Shown here: piece after piece, positions 42,680 to 55,061 of the stretch | Numbering within the stretch: position 1 is the first letter of the stretch | How the letters are laid out: each line of letters opens with the position of its first letter | NCBI GenBank assembly: GCA_009823505.1 | Contig: VZQC01010985.1 | Location: forward strand, 557,718-621,717 | Direction of reading: 5' to 3' | Length of the DNA stretch: 64,000 nt | Origin: Rhizomys pruinosus | Taxonomy: Eukaryota > Chordata > Mammalia > Rodentia > Spalacidae | The notes under the pieces: generated by a model | Told to the model about the DNA's origin: nothing | What the model saw: the letters and a program-made list of their open reading frames with translations, nothing else | Database searches by the model: none | Position numbers and translations under genes: made by a program

Positions 42680-45130
42680 GGGGGGTTAATAATTTCAGAG
42701 AAATGTGTTTGCTTAAGGTTGACAGTTCTGATTTCTGAACCTAGGGAGTAGGGGCAGGAGAGAAGGGAGGGGTTTAAGAAGTTTAAAGTCTCTGGCTGCC
42801 AGAGACCTGATCCAGCAAAATGTCATTAAAAGTCTGTCTCTGTGGGCAGAGGTCATCCGAAACTCACTGGTCCTAAACTCAACTCTGAGGCTCTGGGAAC
42901 AATGAGTGAACATCTGTGCCTAAAGAACAGGGCTGTCAGTCCCGGGATGGGAGCCCCCGAGCTGAGCTGGTGGCTTCTACAAGGAGGCCCCAGTGTAGGC
43001 TCTGGGCTGATGCCCCAAGTGAAGTGTAGCCCCAAGACATGTATGCTCATCATTAAGGAGACAGAGTCATAAAATGACTGGGCTCCAAACTCTACCACTG
43101 GAATCAGACATGCTTACTGCTCCAAAGATGTTGCAAGCTCTTCACCAGGGAAACCACTGCAGAAACTGATCCCCCTTCTGAGATCTCTGGCCTTTGTTTT
43201 TCCAGGGGAAATGCAATATTGTCCCTGGGGAGGTAAGAAGCCAGATTGATTTGCCGGCCAAATGAAAGGCGGGTTTGTCAGTTCTCCTGCCGGCTCTCCC
43301 ATAATTGTGGAGTCCTTACCCAGAGGGCCCCAGTGGCAGGAATATTGGGGCAGTTAGTCACGCCCTGCAGGGTTCTGACTATGCCTGCCTCCCTCTCCAC
43401 GGGGAAAATCCTGTGTATTCTCTGCCCCAGCGCCAAGTCCTCTGAACAGAGCCGCTCTCTGCTTCTGAAGTGACTTTCCCCTTGCCAGTCTCGTGAGCTG
43501 ATATTATCTGTGGCTGGGGCCTCCAGCATTCACCAACCATCCCATTTTGGAGGCAGTTTTGTGGGCGGCCTCTCTGGTCATACCTGGCCCCCCCCAGATA
43601 ACTTTTTTTAGGTTTAAGGAGGTGGAAGAACCACCATCACTCTCAACACTCTGTACCAACCACAGAGAAACCTGACAAGGGCTGAAGGGAGCACTGAAGC
43701 TCTCTGCCTAAACAGCCGGTGCCTTTAATCTGTCTCTCTTTAAAACAACAAAACTACCTTTCTTCAGGGGTCTGGAAAGATTGCTGTTCAACCAAATGAG
43801 GACAGCTCTGGTGGGTTGAAAACATTTGTTGTGAAGTGTGTGAGATTATGTTTTAGGAAAAGTTCCTAAGAGCCCTTCATGGGCCAGCCAGGAGCCCGCT
43901 GAGAATTTCCAAAGCCCATGTTTGAAGATCAAACAGACTCCAATTTCTGTTGCAAAAACACTCCCACCCTACCACCAGCCTGGGCCCGCTCTTCAAATTG
44001 TTCTTGGGTCCAGCTTCTTGAAAGGGCTATAGAAAGCAAGTCTCCAGCAAAAGAAAACAGGAGTCCTCTCACTCCCTAATCTGCACACCCTTCACCACCT
44101 GCCAGAGAACCTGACCACACCAATTTGTCCTGATATCATTTTGGAGGGAAGTGATGAAACCTTTCCTTCATCCTCTTGGGCAGCTGTGAGCTAATATGGA
44201 AGAGTGGGTTCCAGAACCTCGGCAGATGGGGTCGTTAGGGATCCTCAGCCCCAAGTCAGAAATGCATCAGCCTTCTTGGTAAAATTGTATGCACACGTGC
44301 ACAGTTTGATAGGAACATCTGTGATGCATTATTGTACCAAAATATCTGTTAAGTGCATCAGATTTTTATTTTTTCTTTCCTTGAAGCTTTACCGTTATTG
44401 CAAAATATTTGGGGAGGGGGCAGTGAGGGAGAAAGGTGAGAAAAAGGCTTAAAGGGCTGCCTTTAGGCTAAAGCCTGGGATTTTAGTTTTGATTTTGGTG
44501 TTTTGAACTCTTTTTGTTCCTCCCCTCCCCTGCCAGAAATACCACATTTTGCATACTAAGTAGAGAAAGAAATTTTAAGTTGGGCTTAAGGAAGCAGAAG
44601 GACCCGAAAGCTTCGAAGCCTGGTCACTGCTCAGCGTGAACGGCTTGGAAGGGCATGTCTAGTGACACGTGTGACCTTTAGTTTCAAAATAAATTCAATG
44701 TGCTTGACTCAGCATCACCGTGATTTTGCCATGTGGCCTTGGGCAAGTCAGTTCCTCTCCTTGGGCACTGTTTTCTCTGCCTGTGAAATAAGACTCCAGA
44801 ATTACACTATCTTTCAAGCCGCTTCCAGCCTTGGCATTCTGTGGGACCATTCTAATGAATCCCACTTGCCAGGCGCCCAGCAGGAAGTTCTGCGTGCGTG
44901 TGTTGCCATTTCGGTAGGTTCCCACAGTTCTAAGGTGGGCACCAAGAAAAGGTTGAATGATTTACACAAGGTCACACAACTAATAAGGAATAGTGACAGT
45001 TCACTGTCTTTGTGATTGGCAGAGCCTCAGTCAGTTCCAGGGCAGGCAAAGAAGGCAGCTATGTGGGCCATGAATGTGCCTTTCCTCCAGAAGCTATGAC
45101 TATTGCCCAAACTGACTAAATGGAAGCTGG
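42680..45130. other. Intron 2, low-repeat segment with MIR relics
   Basis: MIR-like fragments lie at about 44710-44830 (+, ATGTGGCCTTGGGCAAGTCAG) and 44925-45000 (-, TTGAATGATTTACACAAGGTCACACAAC). Between 43100 and 43560 and around 44340-44420 the DNA is repeat-free and may include conserved non-coding elements. Confidence 0.5.
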
Positions 45131-45149
45131 ACTATTTAAGAGGTGATGG

Positions 45150-45424
45150 TGAGCCAGGCTGGTTGGCAAAGTCCTGTAATGACAGATCTTCAGGAGGCTG
45201 AGGCAGGAAGATCACAAGTTCAAGCCTATTATGCTACAGAGTGAGTTCAAGGCCAGCCTGGGCAACTTAGTGAGAGACACTGTCTCAAAAGAAAAAGGAA
45301 GGATAGGGCCACCCATGGTGGTGCACATCTTCAATCTCAGCACTCAGAGGCAGAGGCAGAGGCAGAGGCAGGCGACTCTTTGTAACTTCATGATCATCCT
45401 GGTCTACATAGCAAGTTCCAAGGG
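45150..45424 (+). mobile_element. Two B1-like SINEs in tandem
   Basis: 45150-45298: degraded B1-like element with GGAGGCTGAGGCAGGAAGATC and GGCCAGCCTGGGCAAC. 45305-45424: second B1 with ATGGTGGTGCACATCTTCAATC and an AGAGGC tandem (45347-45371), 3' truncated. Confidence 0.75.
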
Positions 45425-45503
45425 GGATGTAGCTTAGTAGTATAGTGCTTACTTATCACGTGTGAGGTACCAAAGTACTGGGTTCAATCCCCAATACTGC
45501 AAA
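45425..45503 (+). mobile_element. ID SINE
   Basis: GGGATGTAGCTTAGTAGTATAGTGC and GTACTGGGTTCAATCCCCAATAC are the tRNA-like box A and box B of an ID element, with a short A-rich end. It directly follows the truncated B1. Confidence 0.8.
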
Positions 45504-45939
45504 ATATGCATTGGTGGTAAGCCTCTCCTCTTTGGGACCTAAGATGCTTAGGAGGCCTTGAGTCTGGACTTATGACAGCCTTGGGACCTGCAGATCTTTA
45601 TCCTGCCTCTAGGGACTGATAATGGTTGCCACTACACCCTGTATGGTAGAGGCACTGGTTGAAACTCTGAGTTACATGGTCCTTCCAGGTATGGTAAGAG
45701 AACAAGGAAGGTCTCTACTCTTCTGCCCATTTCCTGTGTTTGCCAACATGCAAGCACCAGCTACAGGCACTCTGCAGCCTGATGACAGTGTCCCAAATAT
45801 TTGTAAAATTTCTCCACCCCCCCACCAGGGAGTTAGAAATTACTAAATCATATACTGACCTTTGTCTTTCTGCTGGGTGCAGCACTGGCTCTCTAAGTAT
45901 ATTAATTCTATTCCTCAGGAGAATGTTAACAGGCTTATT

Positions 45940-46115
45940 GGTTTTTGTTTTGTTTTGTTTTGGGGGCCTTGTTTTGTGTTTTTGAGACAGGGTCTCCCTA
46001 TAGCCCCAGCTGGCCTGGAACTCACTCTGTCCACAAGGATGGCCTTGAACTCAGAGATCTGCCTGCCTCTGCCTCCCCAGTGCTGGGATCAAAGGTGTGC
46101 ACCACCACACCTAGC
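45940..46115 (-). mobile_element. B1 SINE
   Basis: Minus-orientation B1 with a TTTTG-rich left tail, TTGAGACAGGGTCTCCC and CACCACCACACCTAGC. Confidence 0.93.
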
Positions 46116-46799
46116 AAAAGGCTTATTGTTATATCTCGTTGAAAGACAGCAAATTGAGATTAAAAAGGTTGTGTTGATTACACAGACAGGCAGAGCGGAC
46201 TTGGAGCTCAGACTCAGGAATGTCAGAAGCAAGCCTGTATTTTTACAGCATCATAGGGGATGATAGCAATATCTGGTGAATTTGTGTGTTTGTATGTACA
46301 TGTGTGTATGTATACACGAGTACATGCATGTGTATGATACTATCATTTATTGATAAAGAAAAATATAAAATGTATAGAGAAAGAAAGAAGATTTAAAAGT
46401 GCTGAAACTGTATTTTCCTCTGGCTGAGCCATGGGTCTTGGACAAGTCCAAGATAGGACTTGTCTTGGTAATTCCAAAACTGGAATTCTTAAAGACATTC
46501 TAGGTACCTGTTGTCTCCATGGACTACATCTCTAGTCTTCCAAAGGACCACTCTAAACATGATACCCTACTACATAGTAACCCTGCAGAGGTGAACACAG
46601 AAAGGTCTCCTGAGTTTTCCTGTAATCAGAATGTCTGTATCTGAATCCTGCTCCTAAGGAGGTAGGACGTGCATTGTAAATATTTACAGAATGAATGAAT
46701 GAATACTGAATGACCAAGCATGATATGGCCATCCTTTATTCCCTTCCACCATTCAGCATTGTTGAGAAAGTGAATTGCATAACCCACATGAGACAAATG

Positions 46800-47869
46800 A
46801 CTTGCATAGTTTTTGCCTGCTGAGAGCTCATTACCTGAGAGTGTGCATCCTGAGAGGTGGTACCTGTACCAACTGCATGAGGCACAACAAAGGATTCCCT
46901 TCATAAACTATAACAGCTTCATTCCTTCATACAGGGATACAAAAATCATTAAGTAGATTATCTTGGTCCAAGTACAGTATATATTACATTTGCATCCACA
47001 GAGATGCTACAGAAAAATACCCTACACTAAGTAATTTACAAATAACATAAATGTATTGCTCATAGTCCTGAGGCTGGAAAGTTCAAGAGCAAGGTGCCAG
47101 AAGATTCAGTATGTGATGAAGGGCCAGTCTTCATAGATGTGACTTCTTTGCATCCTCACATGGTGACATGAGACAAGAGAGTAGTAAACTTCCTCAGGCC
47201 TCTTTATTAGGACACTGGTTCATGAGGATCTGACCTTATGAACCAATATATTCTCTTCTCAAAACCCTCCCGCCTCTTAATGGATCACTATGGGGTTAGG
47301 TGTCAGCATGTGAATGTTGTTGAGATACAGACATTCATACCATAGCCTACAGACTTCAGATTCAAAACAAACATCCCATTTCTACCTTGCTTACCTCTTT
47401 GGGCTAGTCTTTTCCCCTCCACTGTTCCATGGCAGTGGTGGGCTAGGAATTTCCAGTGCCAGCCCAATTCTACCTCCTGTAATGCTCATTGCTGGCCTCA
47501 TACCTTGAAGGGTCTGAGCCAATCCATACCACAACTTCAATCCTAATTTATCCATCTTTGGCAGGCTTGTCGTTGGCCAATTGCTGCCAGTGCCTACCTG
47601 CCAGGAAGCTGGCTGGTTCCGGTAGGTGATCCCACTGACAGTCTTCAGAGCAGACAGAGCCTTTAGCCTGTCATGGCACAGCCTGCTGGACCCTTGCCCA
47701 GGTCTGATCCTCTCCTTCACTAAAGCTCCCCTCCTTCCTTTTCTCTCTTACTCATTCAACCTTGTGCTGGGCAGCACAAGGTCTGGAAGCAGAGGCCTAG
47801 GAATGATTGGCTTAGCTTTTGCCTGCTGAAAGCTCACTTACATGAGAATAGGTGCATCCTGAGAGGTGG
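46800..47869 (+). repeat. About 60-bp direct repeat pair, 1 kb apart
   Basis: 46800-46860 and 47810-47869 share TTTTGCCTGCTGA(G/A)AGCTCA and GTGCATCCTGAGAGGTGG, with a few substitutions and small gaps between. It could be a segment of an unrecognised repeat or a local duplication. Confidence 0.6.
47000..47335 (-). mobile_element. Old MaLR LTR (MST/MLT type)
   Basis: Minus-orientation text typical of mammalian MaLR LTRs: AGTAATTTACAAATAAC, TCATAGTCCTGAGGCTGG, AGCAAGGTGCCAGAAG, CCTCACATGGTGAC, GGTTCATGAGGATCTGACC, CCTCCCGCCTCTTAATGG. Confidence 0.7.
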
Positions 47870-50100
47870 GTGTTGCTAGTCCTATTTTACAGAGTGGAAA
47901 CAGAGCCCTGCTCTGCCTTCTGCCCCCTGACACATTTTTTGCAGGTTTCAGAATCAACTGCAAGTTCTCCAAGAATTCCTATTCCTGAGGGTTGGAGCCC
48001 TCTCTGAGCCTCTGTGACAGGTTAACCATGGTGTTGAGCCCTGCTACAGGCCTCCTCTCAGATCTGGGTACTCTCCTCACGGTAGAGGGAGGAAATCCTC
48101 CAAAGCAGCAGGAACTCTATGTTGACTTTGGGCCACAGAGGCTTTCTTCTCTCTAACCTTTGTAGTCAAGGGTGGATTCGATGCAGGCTATCCTGGATGG
48201 CACCCGTGACTCTAAAACAGCGGCTTCCTCCAGTCACACCTGTACTTCCGTAGCCTGCCATACCCACTGCACCTCCTGCTCAGTGCCCTTTGGCCAGGAG
48301 CCTTTCAGGGAATGTCACCAGGTGAGGGTCTCCCTCCAGGAACCTAGCCTCATTTGTATAACCCAAATTCTTTTTGGCCCAGATGGCAGTTTGAAAAGTG
48401 CCCCGGCTGACACTACAGGCTCTGCCTGTCCCCTTTCTGTGACCTGGTTGATCTAAACCTTGAATATTTTATCTGAGTCGGGGAGGAGGCTGGTATCTGG
48501 GTGACAAGCACAGATTCAGGAGCACAGGACAGCTTAGGCACCTCTCTCAAAGGACATTGACTCCTCTAAACTGAAGGTGGGACCAATCTGGAATCAGAAA
48601 CTCACAGCACAGCTGCCAGGCTCAAAGACTTTCTAACCAGGAGCCCAAACTAAGGCTCAGAGAACCAAAGAATGGTGAAATCTTAGAACTTTCAGCTCTG
48701 AGACATTTTTGGACCAGAAGAATCTTCACGTCATGAAATCCTAGCCTCTTAGCTTTGAAGCATTTTCAGCTCATCAGCAAAGACTTCTAAAATCTTGGAG
48801 TTGGAAGGGACCATTTCCCAAGAATTCCAAGAAGCCCCATCTGTGAACATGTCTGATCTCCTTCCCCACAGCCCACTCTCCATTCCGTAGCCTAAGAGAA
48901 AGCTTTCCTTTCCGCCAAAGCACTTTCTGATGGAGATAAAACTGGGAGCGTGCCTTTGTTAATAGTTCCCATTTGGACGTCTCTCAAAGCCAGAAAGAGT
49001 TCGCCTGGTAAAGGAACTTGCTTAGGGAGGAAACTGAAGAATGCTGGCAAGCGCCGTAGCCTGCCAGCCGAACTGCTGAAGTTCTTTTCCCCCTTGAGTT
49101 TGCTTCAAAATATTATCCACTTCGCTCCCTTTTATCTCCCATCACTGGCTCTCTGTCCACCCACTTAATCCACAGGCAGCCGGTGGCCCAGTCTTCAGCT
49201 CTGCTTTGTGGCTGCCAAGCTGTCTCGCCAGGCCACTCCTCCAGGATCCACAGGCTTTTAAATCTATGCAGTATATCCGCTGGAACACAAGCCTGTTGCC
49301 CCAAGCTTGGAAACACAGTTGCTTCTGCTGGGCCCCCTCCCTCTCCAGGAATTTCCTCCCTTTTCCCTCTGCTTCTGAAACTCCAGATTTTCAAGGCTCA
49401 CTCAGCTCAAAGCTTTGCCTCCTCTAGGAAGTCTTCCTAGAATGCTTAAATGTCTAATTTGACTGGCAAAGACCCAGAGCTTTCTTTCATGACCCAGCCA
49501 CATGTAGTCCTTTCCCCCAAGGAATTCTTTGTGGAAGTTTATAACATTCTTTCAGCACGTCTATATTGGACCTTATAACTTAGGCCCTCTTTCTTCCCAG
49601 GTTCTGACCCAGCTCAAAACGCGTTCACAAGTGATTGCAATATTGAGCTGAGTATGCTCCAGGTTTGAGCTTAGTTCTGCCTATGGTTAGATCTTGGATA
49701 CTTTGGCTGCTAAAAAGTGAGGATGTCTTGCTTCTGTGTCACAGACTTCCCAGCTGAGACCGGTCCAGTACTCTCTTCCCTGTTCCTGGCCCATCTGATC
49801 ACGGCATGAATCCCATTGGATTTATTACTCTCCATTCTGAGATATTTTGTTGTTTTCTCTTCTTTGCCACTTGTGAATAAAGCATCTTTTTTTTTTTTTT
49901 TTTCTTTTCTACTTGAAACTCCAGAGCAGTCCAGGCTTATCTCCACCAACTTCTTATCATTTCAAAATCTCCAGTTTTGCACTTCTCTGACCCTCTTGGT
50001 TTGGGGGCTCCAGTGGTGCTGAGCTGGAGGTTTCATCTCCCTCCTTTTCACTGTAGTCCCCTGGTCATGGCTCTTCTACTACCTGCTAGCACCTTACCTG
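47870..50100. other. Intron 2, low-repeat segment
   Basis: Old mammalian-repeat-like text occurs at about 48680-48810 (AAAATCTTGGAGTTGGAAGGGACC). A T run is at 49887-49903. I find no exon that matches the TIKI2 protein. Confidence 0.45.
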
Positions 50101-50322
50101 GCTGTTTGTTTTGTTTTGTTTTGGTTTGGGTTGGGATTTTTGTTGGGGTTGGGTTGGGTTTTTTGTTTTGTTTGGCTTTTTGAGATAGGCTCTCACTATG
50201 TAGCTCCATAACTGGTCTAAAACTCACTATGTAGACCAGGCTGACCTTGAATTCACTGGGATTTGCCTGCCTCTCCTTCCCAAGTGCTGAGATTAAAGGT
50301 GTTGGCCACCATGCCAACCTCT
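50101..50322 (-). mobile_element. B1 SINE with (TTTTG/GGTTG)n tail
   Basis: Minus-orientation B1: TTTTTGAGATAGGCTCTCAC, CTATGTAGACCAGGCTGACC, AAGTGCTGAGATTAAAGGTG. Its A tail has evolved into a (GGTTTTGTTTT)-like G/T tract at 50105-50180. Confidence 0.9.
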
Positions 50323-50373
50323 CTTCTTAGTTTTTATATACTGGTTAACTCTTACTTATCTGAATAAGGATTC

Positions 50374-51496
50374 TCATTGACTGTTCTTGTGTACAGAACA
50401 GTCTGGGAAAGCCTGGGATCCTCAAAAATAATGCCATTTTATAGCAAGATTTATCCTTAGTCATCAAGCTAGATTGTCTCCTGTGAGCTGATAACACTTG
50501 ATCACAACTCAGTAGTTTGAGTTTTAGGTGTCACAATGGCACTGTGTTTTGAGAGGACTGATGGGTAAGTTGTACTTGGCCAGTCTGGAATACTCTTTCT
50601 GCCCTTGAAAAGACCCAGGAAGTCATCTGATGAGGCCCATAAATGTCAAGGCCCTGGGGTCATCTATGCAGGACAGCCTTGGCATTGGATGTGTGCCCTC
50701 TCTACCTGATGCTGGAGCTTTGTTCCTCTCTGTCTCAGGCAGGGAAGTTCATGGGGGAATCTGCCAGCACTTCACCACCATCTTGCTGGCAGTGAACATA
50801 ATTCATCTTCCTTTCTGAGTGTTCACACCTGCCCACCTTTATTTCTAGGCTCCTCTCTTTCTTACCCATTGGGTCATTCAAGGCCACAGAGTGATCTGAT
50901 TTTACCTTCAGAGCCTAAATTAATCCTTACCTAAACTTACATATCACAGTGCAGATTCAGCTCCAGAGCCCTCTTCAGTGCACTTATTAGGACTAAAAAT
51001 AACCCGAGGCAAGTTTATAGCCTCTTTTTGCATCAGTTTCCTCATCTGTCAACTTCCTGGGAGTGCTGTGAGGAATGGTTAGTATAAAGCACTACAATAC
51101 CAGACAGACACATGCATGGCTCATTATTTTTTCATTAAATAAATTACCATTAATGTACAAATTTTCCAGAAATGTTCCTAGGTCCTACTAGGCACTGAAT
51201 ACATAGGAAGCATGTGACACATTCTGGAGATGGAACTGGCTAAGAAATGCAGGAGCTTCCCTTTTCAAGGCAGGGGTAGAATGCAAAGACAAACCTTATC
51301 CTAAAGAATGCAGAGAAAAACCTTACCCCCACATTGTTACACCTAAAACTCAAACTACTGAGTTGTGATCAAGTGTTATCAGCCCACAGGGGACAGTCTA
51401 GCTTGGTGACTAAGGATAAATCTTGCTACAAAATGGCATTATTTTTGAGGATCCCAGGCTTTCCCAGACTGTCCTGTCCACAAGAACAGTCAATGA
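50374..51496. repeat. Large inverted repeat: 158-bp arms, 807-bp spacer
   Basis: The left arm 50374-50531 and the reverse complement of the right arm 51339-51496 align over 158 bases with no gap and 7 mismatches (95.6% identity; six are transitions). The arms run from TCATTGACTGTTCTTGTG to GAGTTTTAGGTGT. They are not B1, B2, ID or L1 sequence that I recognise. Inside the spacer, next to the right arm, is a degenerate direct repeat (AGAATGCAAAGACAAACC / AGAATGCAGAGAAAAACC, about 51289-51329). Confidence 0.95.
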
Positions 51497-52390
51497 GGAT
51501 CTTTAGTTATTCAAACCTTACCCTGCAGTGGGATGAGGGAGGCAGGGCAGATATTGGTTCTGGAGCATAGAAGAAGCACAACTCCCCCAGCTATGGGAAA
51601 ACCAGAGTGGGTTCCTGGATTCTAAGCTCAGGAGATTGGAGATGTCCACCTTAGAGCCAGAAGTGCAAGTGGGCCTGCAGGGTGCTAGGTTTCTACCTGG
51701 TTTCTCTTCACCTCTGTCCTAGTGCAAAACCAGTGGGGTGGATGTGCTCATCTCAGCCTGAAAAGAAGGTGGAGTCTTGGAGACCATTGACCCTGTGTGG
51801 GTACCTGGGTCTGTGTGGCTACCCATTTGTCACTGGGCCAGCTTGTACGCCAGCCTGAGATAGCTCCAATACAGGGTTCCTCTGTTGCAGCTTGGGGATG
51901 CAGCACACACCACAAATCCCTCCTCCTTGCTTCTGAGGACCAGCAGCTGCAGCACCTCCAGGAGCCCCTGGGGCACCATCCAGAGATTTGGTTCTGTGGG
52001 AGGAGGGGGGCAGCCCAGCCCACCCTCACCCCACCCCTGCCTCCTTCCTCACCATCACTTTTACTTAAAGTTTTCTGCTTGTTGGTGTTATTTCCTTGGA
52101 TGATTTAAAATGCCTGGAAGGCCCTTGGTCATTTAAGCCTTGGGTCCCCTTTAAAAGCCTGGTTTAGAAAGAGCTGGGAGAACCTAGTTTGAAATCTCCC
52201 TCATCTTTTAAAGCCTCAGTCCACATGGGAGTTTCTTTTCTTTAAACTGTTTGAGGAGTGACAAAATCGACTTGCAACAATTATTCCAACAATGTATGTC
52301 CCAGTTGCATGGCTGCATGAAATGTCCAGTTCTTCCTCCTGTCCTAGATACTTCTTCCCCCCAATGTGGGGGCTGCTAGACTATGACTAT
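50532..52390. other. Intron 2, spacer and right flank of the inverted repeat
   Basis: Apart from the right arm (51339-51496), this is single-copy-looking. A MIR-like fragment in plus orientation is at about 51020-51110 (GCATCAGTTTCCTCATCTGTC). No exon is recognised. Confidence 0.45.
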
Positions 52391-52605
52391 TTTTTTTAAT
52401 GTGTGTTTTTATTCACTTTTATTTTATGTGTAATGAGTGTTTTGTCTGTGTATATTTAAGTGTACCATGTGTATACAGAGGCCAGAAGAGGACATCAGAT
52501 CCCCTAGAACTGGAGTTTCAAATGGTAGTTAGCCACCATGTGACTGCTGAGAATCAAACCTGGGTCCTCTGTGCTTGTAACTACTGAGCTATTTCTCTAG
52601 CCCTG
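52391..52605 (-). mobile_element. B3-type SINE
   Basis: Minus-orientation: TTTTGTCTGTGTATATTTAAG, CCAGAAGAGGACATCAGATCC, CTACTGAGCTATTTCTCTAGCCC at the right. Confidence 0.87.
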
Positions 52606-55061
52606 ACTATGGCCTTTTCTGAGCACCAGACTCTGCATGCAGATTGAATTGCTATGCATTGGTCATGGATTGGGTAAACTGGTCACAACCCTCAGTCTTT
52701 GTGCTTGATCTTGCCTAAGATGTTTGTCGGACCCAGAACCAGAGTTCCCAGGCTGAGGCTAGCTGCTGGTCTTCAAGGTAATTTTAGGTTCTTGACTTCT
52801 GTCAGAATGTCTTTGATAAGTGAGTGGTGAGAGAGGAGCGTGTGCTGCTTGGTGGAGGGGGCTTGAGAGAGAGAAGGAGACAAAGGGTGGGTCTTGATTT
52901 AGGTCTTGAACCTGGGAATGGGAAAGGCTATCAAGGAGGAAGGTGACAGCAAAGCAAAGGTGTCAGGATGGGAATATGTAAAGAACAGGCAGGAAAAGAA
53001 AGCATCTCCCCCTCGCCTCCTCCCCTTATCTCCCCCCTCCATCCCCTCAGCCCCCAGTACAGCCATGGTGACTTACTCTCTGTTATGTGCCAGGCCTCCA
53101 GTTTACCAAAGTAAATTCCTAAAACAATCCCAAAAGGTATTATTTTCCCCATTTTAAGGAAATTGAGAATAAGTACTTCATGCAAAATGAGGGATCCTAG
53201 ATTTTGGCTTAGATACTTTGATGCCTTAAACAAGAAACTGGACTGGAGATGGAATTCCAGCTTCCTGCTTTGGGTGGGTGGCTTGGCTCTTGTTTCTTCT
53301 CTGAAAACTGTGGGTGTCACAATGGTATTTGCCCATGGGGTTGTTTCAAGGCCCAAGCGATGCCTGTAGGTGAGAACGTTAACTGTGGTGGTGCTAGTAG
53401 TCATTTTAGTTAGAATCACTGGTCTACTGTCAGGATGCCATGTGTTGAATCATGCTCATCCTGTACTAAAGGTGATCTCTGTCCCTTCATCTCTCTCATA
53501 CTCTGACACATTGTCACTTCGAGTAGGGATAGCCATTTGGTTACTCAGCCTGATGGGAACTTTGTGATCCGACCACCCCAGATCATAATAATTTTGTCCT
53601 GATCATCTGTGGTATGCGAGGTCTAGCCAAATCCATTCTGGCTCAACCTCTCCTTGGTTTCCTGCTGTTCTTTGGAGCAGGGACACAGTAAAAGGAGGGA
53701 TTGAGAATTTTAGGCTGGAGGCCCAGCTGTGTCCATGAAGGGGCTCTTCCTTTGCTAATTACCCTTTTATCTCCAGTGAGTAGACAAGTGGGTGCTAATA
53801 AGCAACAGCAATCAGAGTTCCTGGGAGGTCAGTTGGGATGAAACCTGGCAAAGCTTCATTAGTGAGAACTCTCTGCTCTAGCAGTGTAATTTCCCATACG
53901 TAATTTCCTTTTTTGCTTTCTCTCCCAAAGAGAAATACCCTGGAAATATCTAGCAGATGAGATAAGTTATTAACAAATACTTTATCCATCCATTTATCCT
54001 TTATTTGCTTGGCAAGCACCTCTGGGAACTGCCCTGTGCCACCTTCAATGCCAGGTTCTAGGGGTCCAAGATGAATGTGGGGCTGGTGGGGAGGGCAGGG
54101 CTTGACATGACAATAAAGGTACAAATAATGGTTCCTAGTCCTTCACATGCCTGGCCCCACTCTTCCTTCACAGGAGGCTGTCAGAGTCGATGCCACTTCA
54201 CAGGTGAGGAAACAGAAGCTCAGAAGGGTAGTTCATTTGCCTTAGAGTCACATAGCAAATGAGCGGAGGGTCTGGAATTGAAATCATGCAAGTCTGCCTG
54301 TAGAGCCCATGCCCTCTACCCATCTGCCTCTAATGGAAAAGGAGTGGTGCCCCAGAGGAGGAAGGGACAACTCTTCTGAGACTACAGGTATGAGAGGTTA
54401 GCATGACAGAGATAGAGTTCAGAGACTGCTGAGTTCCCTCTTAAAGGAAGTTTCTGTTCTGGGAAGGAGAGAATGAGAGAGTCTGCTTGCCAGGAGCTAG
54501 AGGCACAGGGGAGGGCTGTGTTTGGGACTGAGAGCAGAGGCTGACCTTGCAGGTGAAGGATGGCAGGTGGGCTCGGTGCGGCAGGCATGGAGGCCACACA
54601 TCCATAGTAGCTGCTGTATGGATGGCTAGGATCCTGCTCTGAGGTGTCATGTGATACAAGAGTCAGCAACTTTGACAGAGGACCACGCCTAACCTTGAGG
54701 ATGTCCTGTGAGATTTGCTGGAGTAGCTGTACAGAATGCTACTTCCTACATCTCTGTCACTACTGAGTACCATTCCCAGGGGCAGGGGTCCTGGAGCTCC
54801 ACTGGATGTCCTAGGCCTGCTTCCAAGAGGGCTGAGCCTATATCCCTGCTGTCAAGGAGTTTTCTGTGTGGTGGCGGATACTCTGCTGCACACCAGAAGC
54901 AGGCTGGCTTAGCTTTACACTGAAGCCCTCTGAAGTGCACTGAAGGGCAGTGGCAGTTCCTGAGTTCAAAAGAAGTAGCAGGTTAGGGGTGGGGTGTGGC
55001 TGCTGCTGCTGATCCAGGTTGAGGGAATGCTATTACTCAAAGAGAAGAACATTGATGGGAG
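52606..55061. other. Intron 2, low-repeat segment with MIR relics
   Basis: MIR-like fragments in minus orientation lie at about 53085-53175 (TTATGTGCCAGGCC, CCCCATTTTAAGG) and 54170-54290 (CACAGGTGAGGAAACAGAAGC). 53745-54000 has GCTAATTACC, TTTTATCTCC and GAGATAAGTTATTAAC motifs and may be regulatory. Confidence 0.45.

Noticed and set aside
45425..45503. Possible tRNA gene (box A and box B like)
   Set aside because: The sequence is an ID SINE, a tRNA-Ala-derived retroposon; the cloverleaf is not conserved. The same applies to 20434-20510.
48161..48330. Candidate exon 3 of Trabd2b in intron 2
   Set aside because: The translation does not resemble the TIKI2 segment expected after NFSQ, and no convincing in-phase splice pair is present.
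50374..51496. Inverted repeat as terminal repeats of a DNA transposon
   Set aside because: No transposase frame in the spacer, no clear flanking target duplication, and the arms do not start with a known terminal motif. I keep it as an unexplained inverted duplication.
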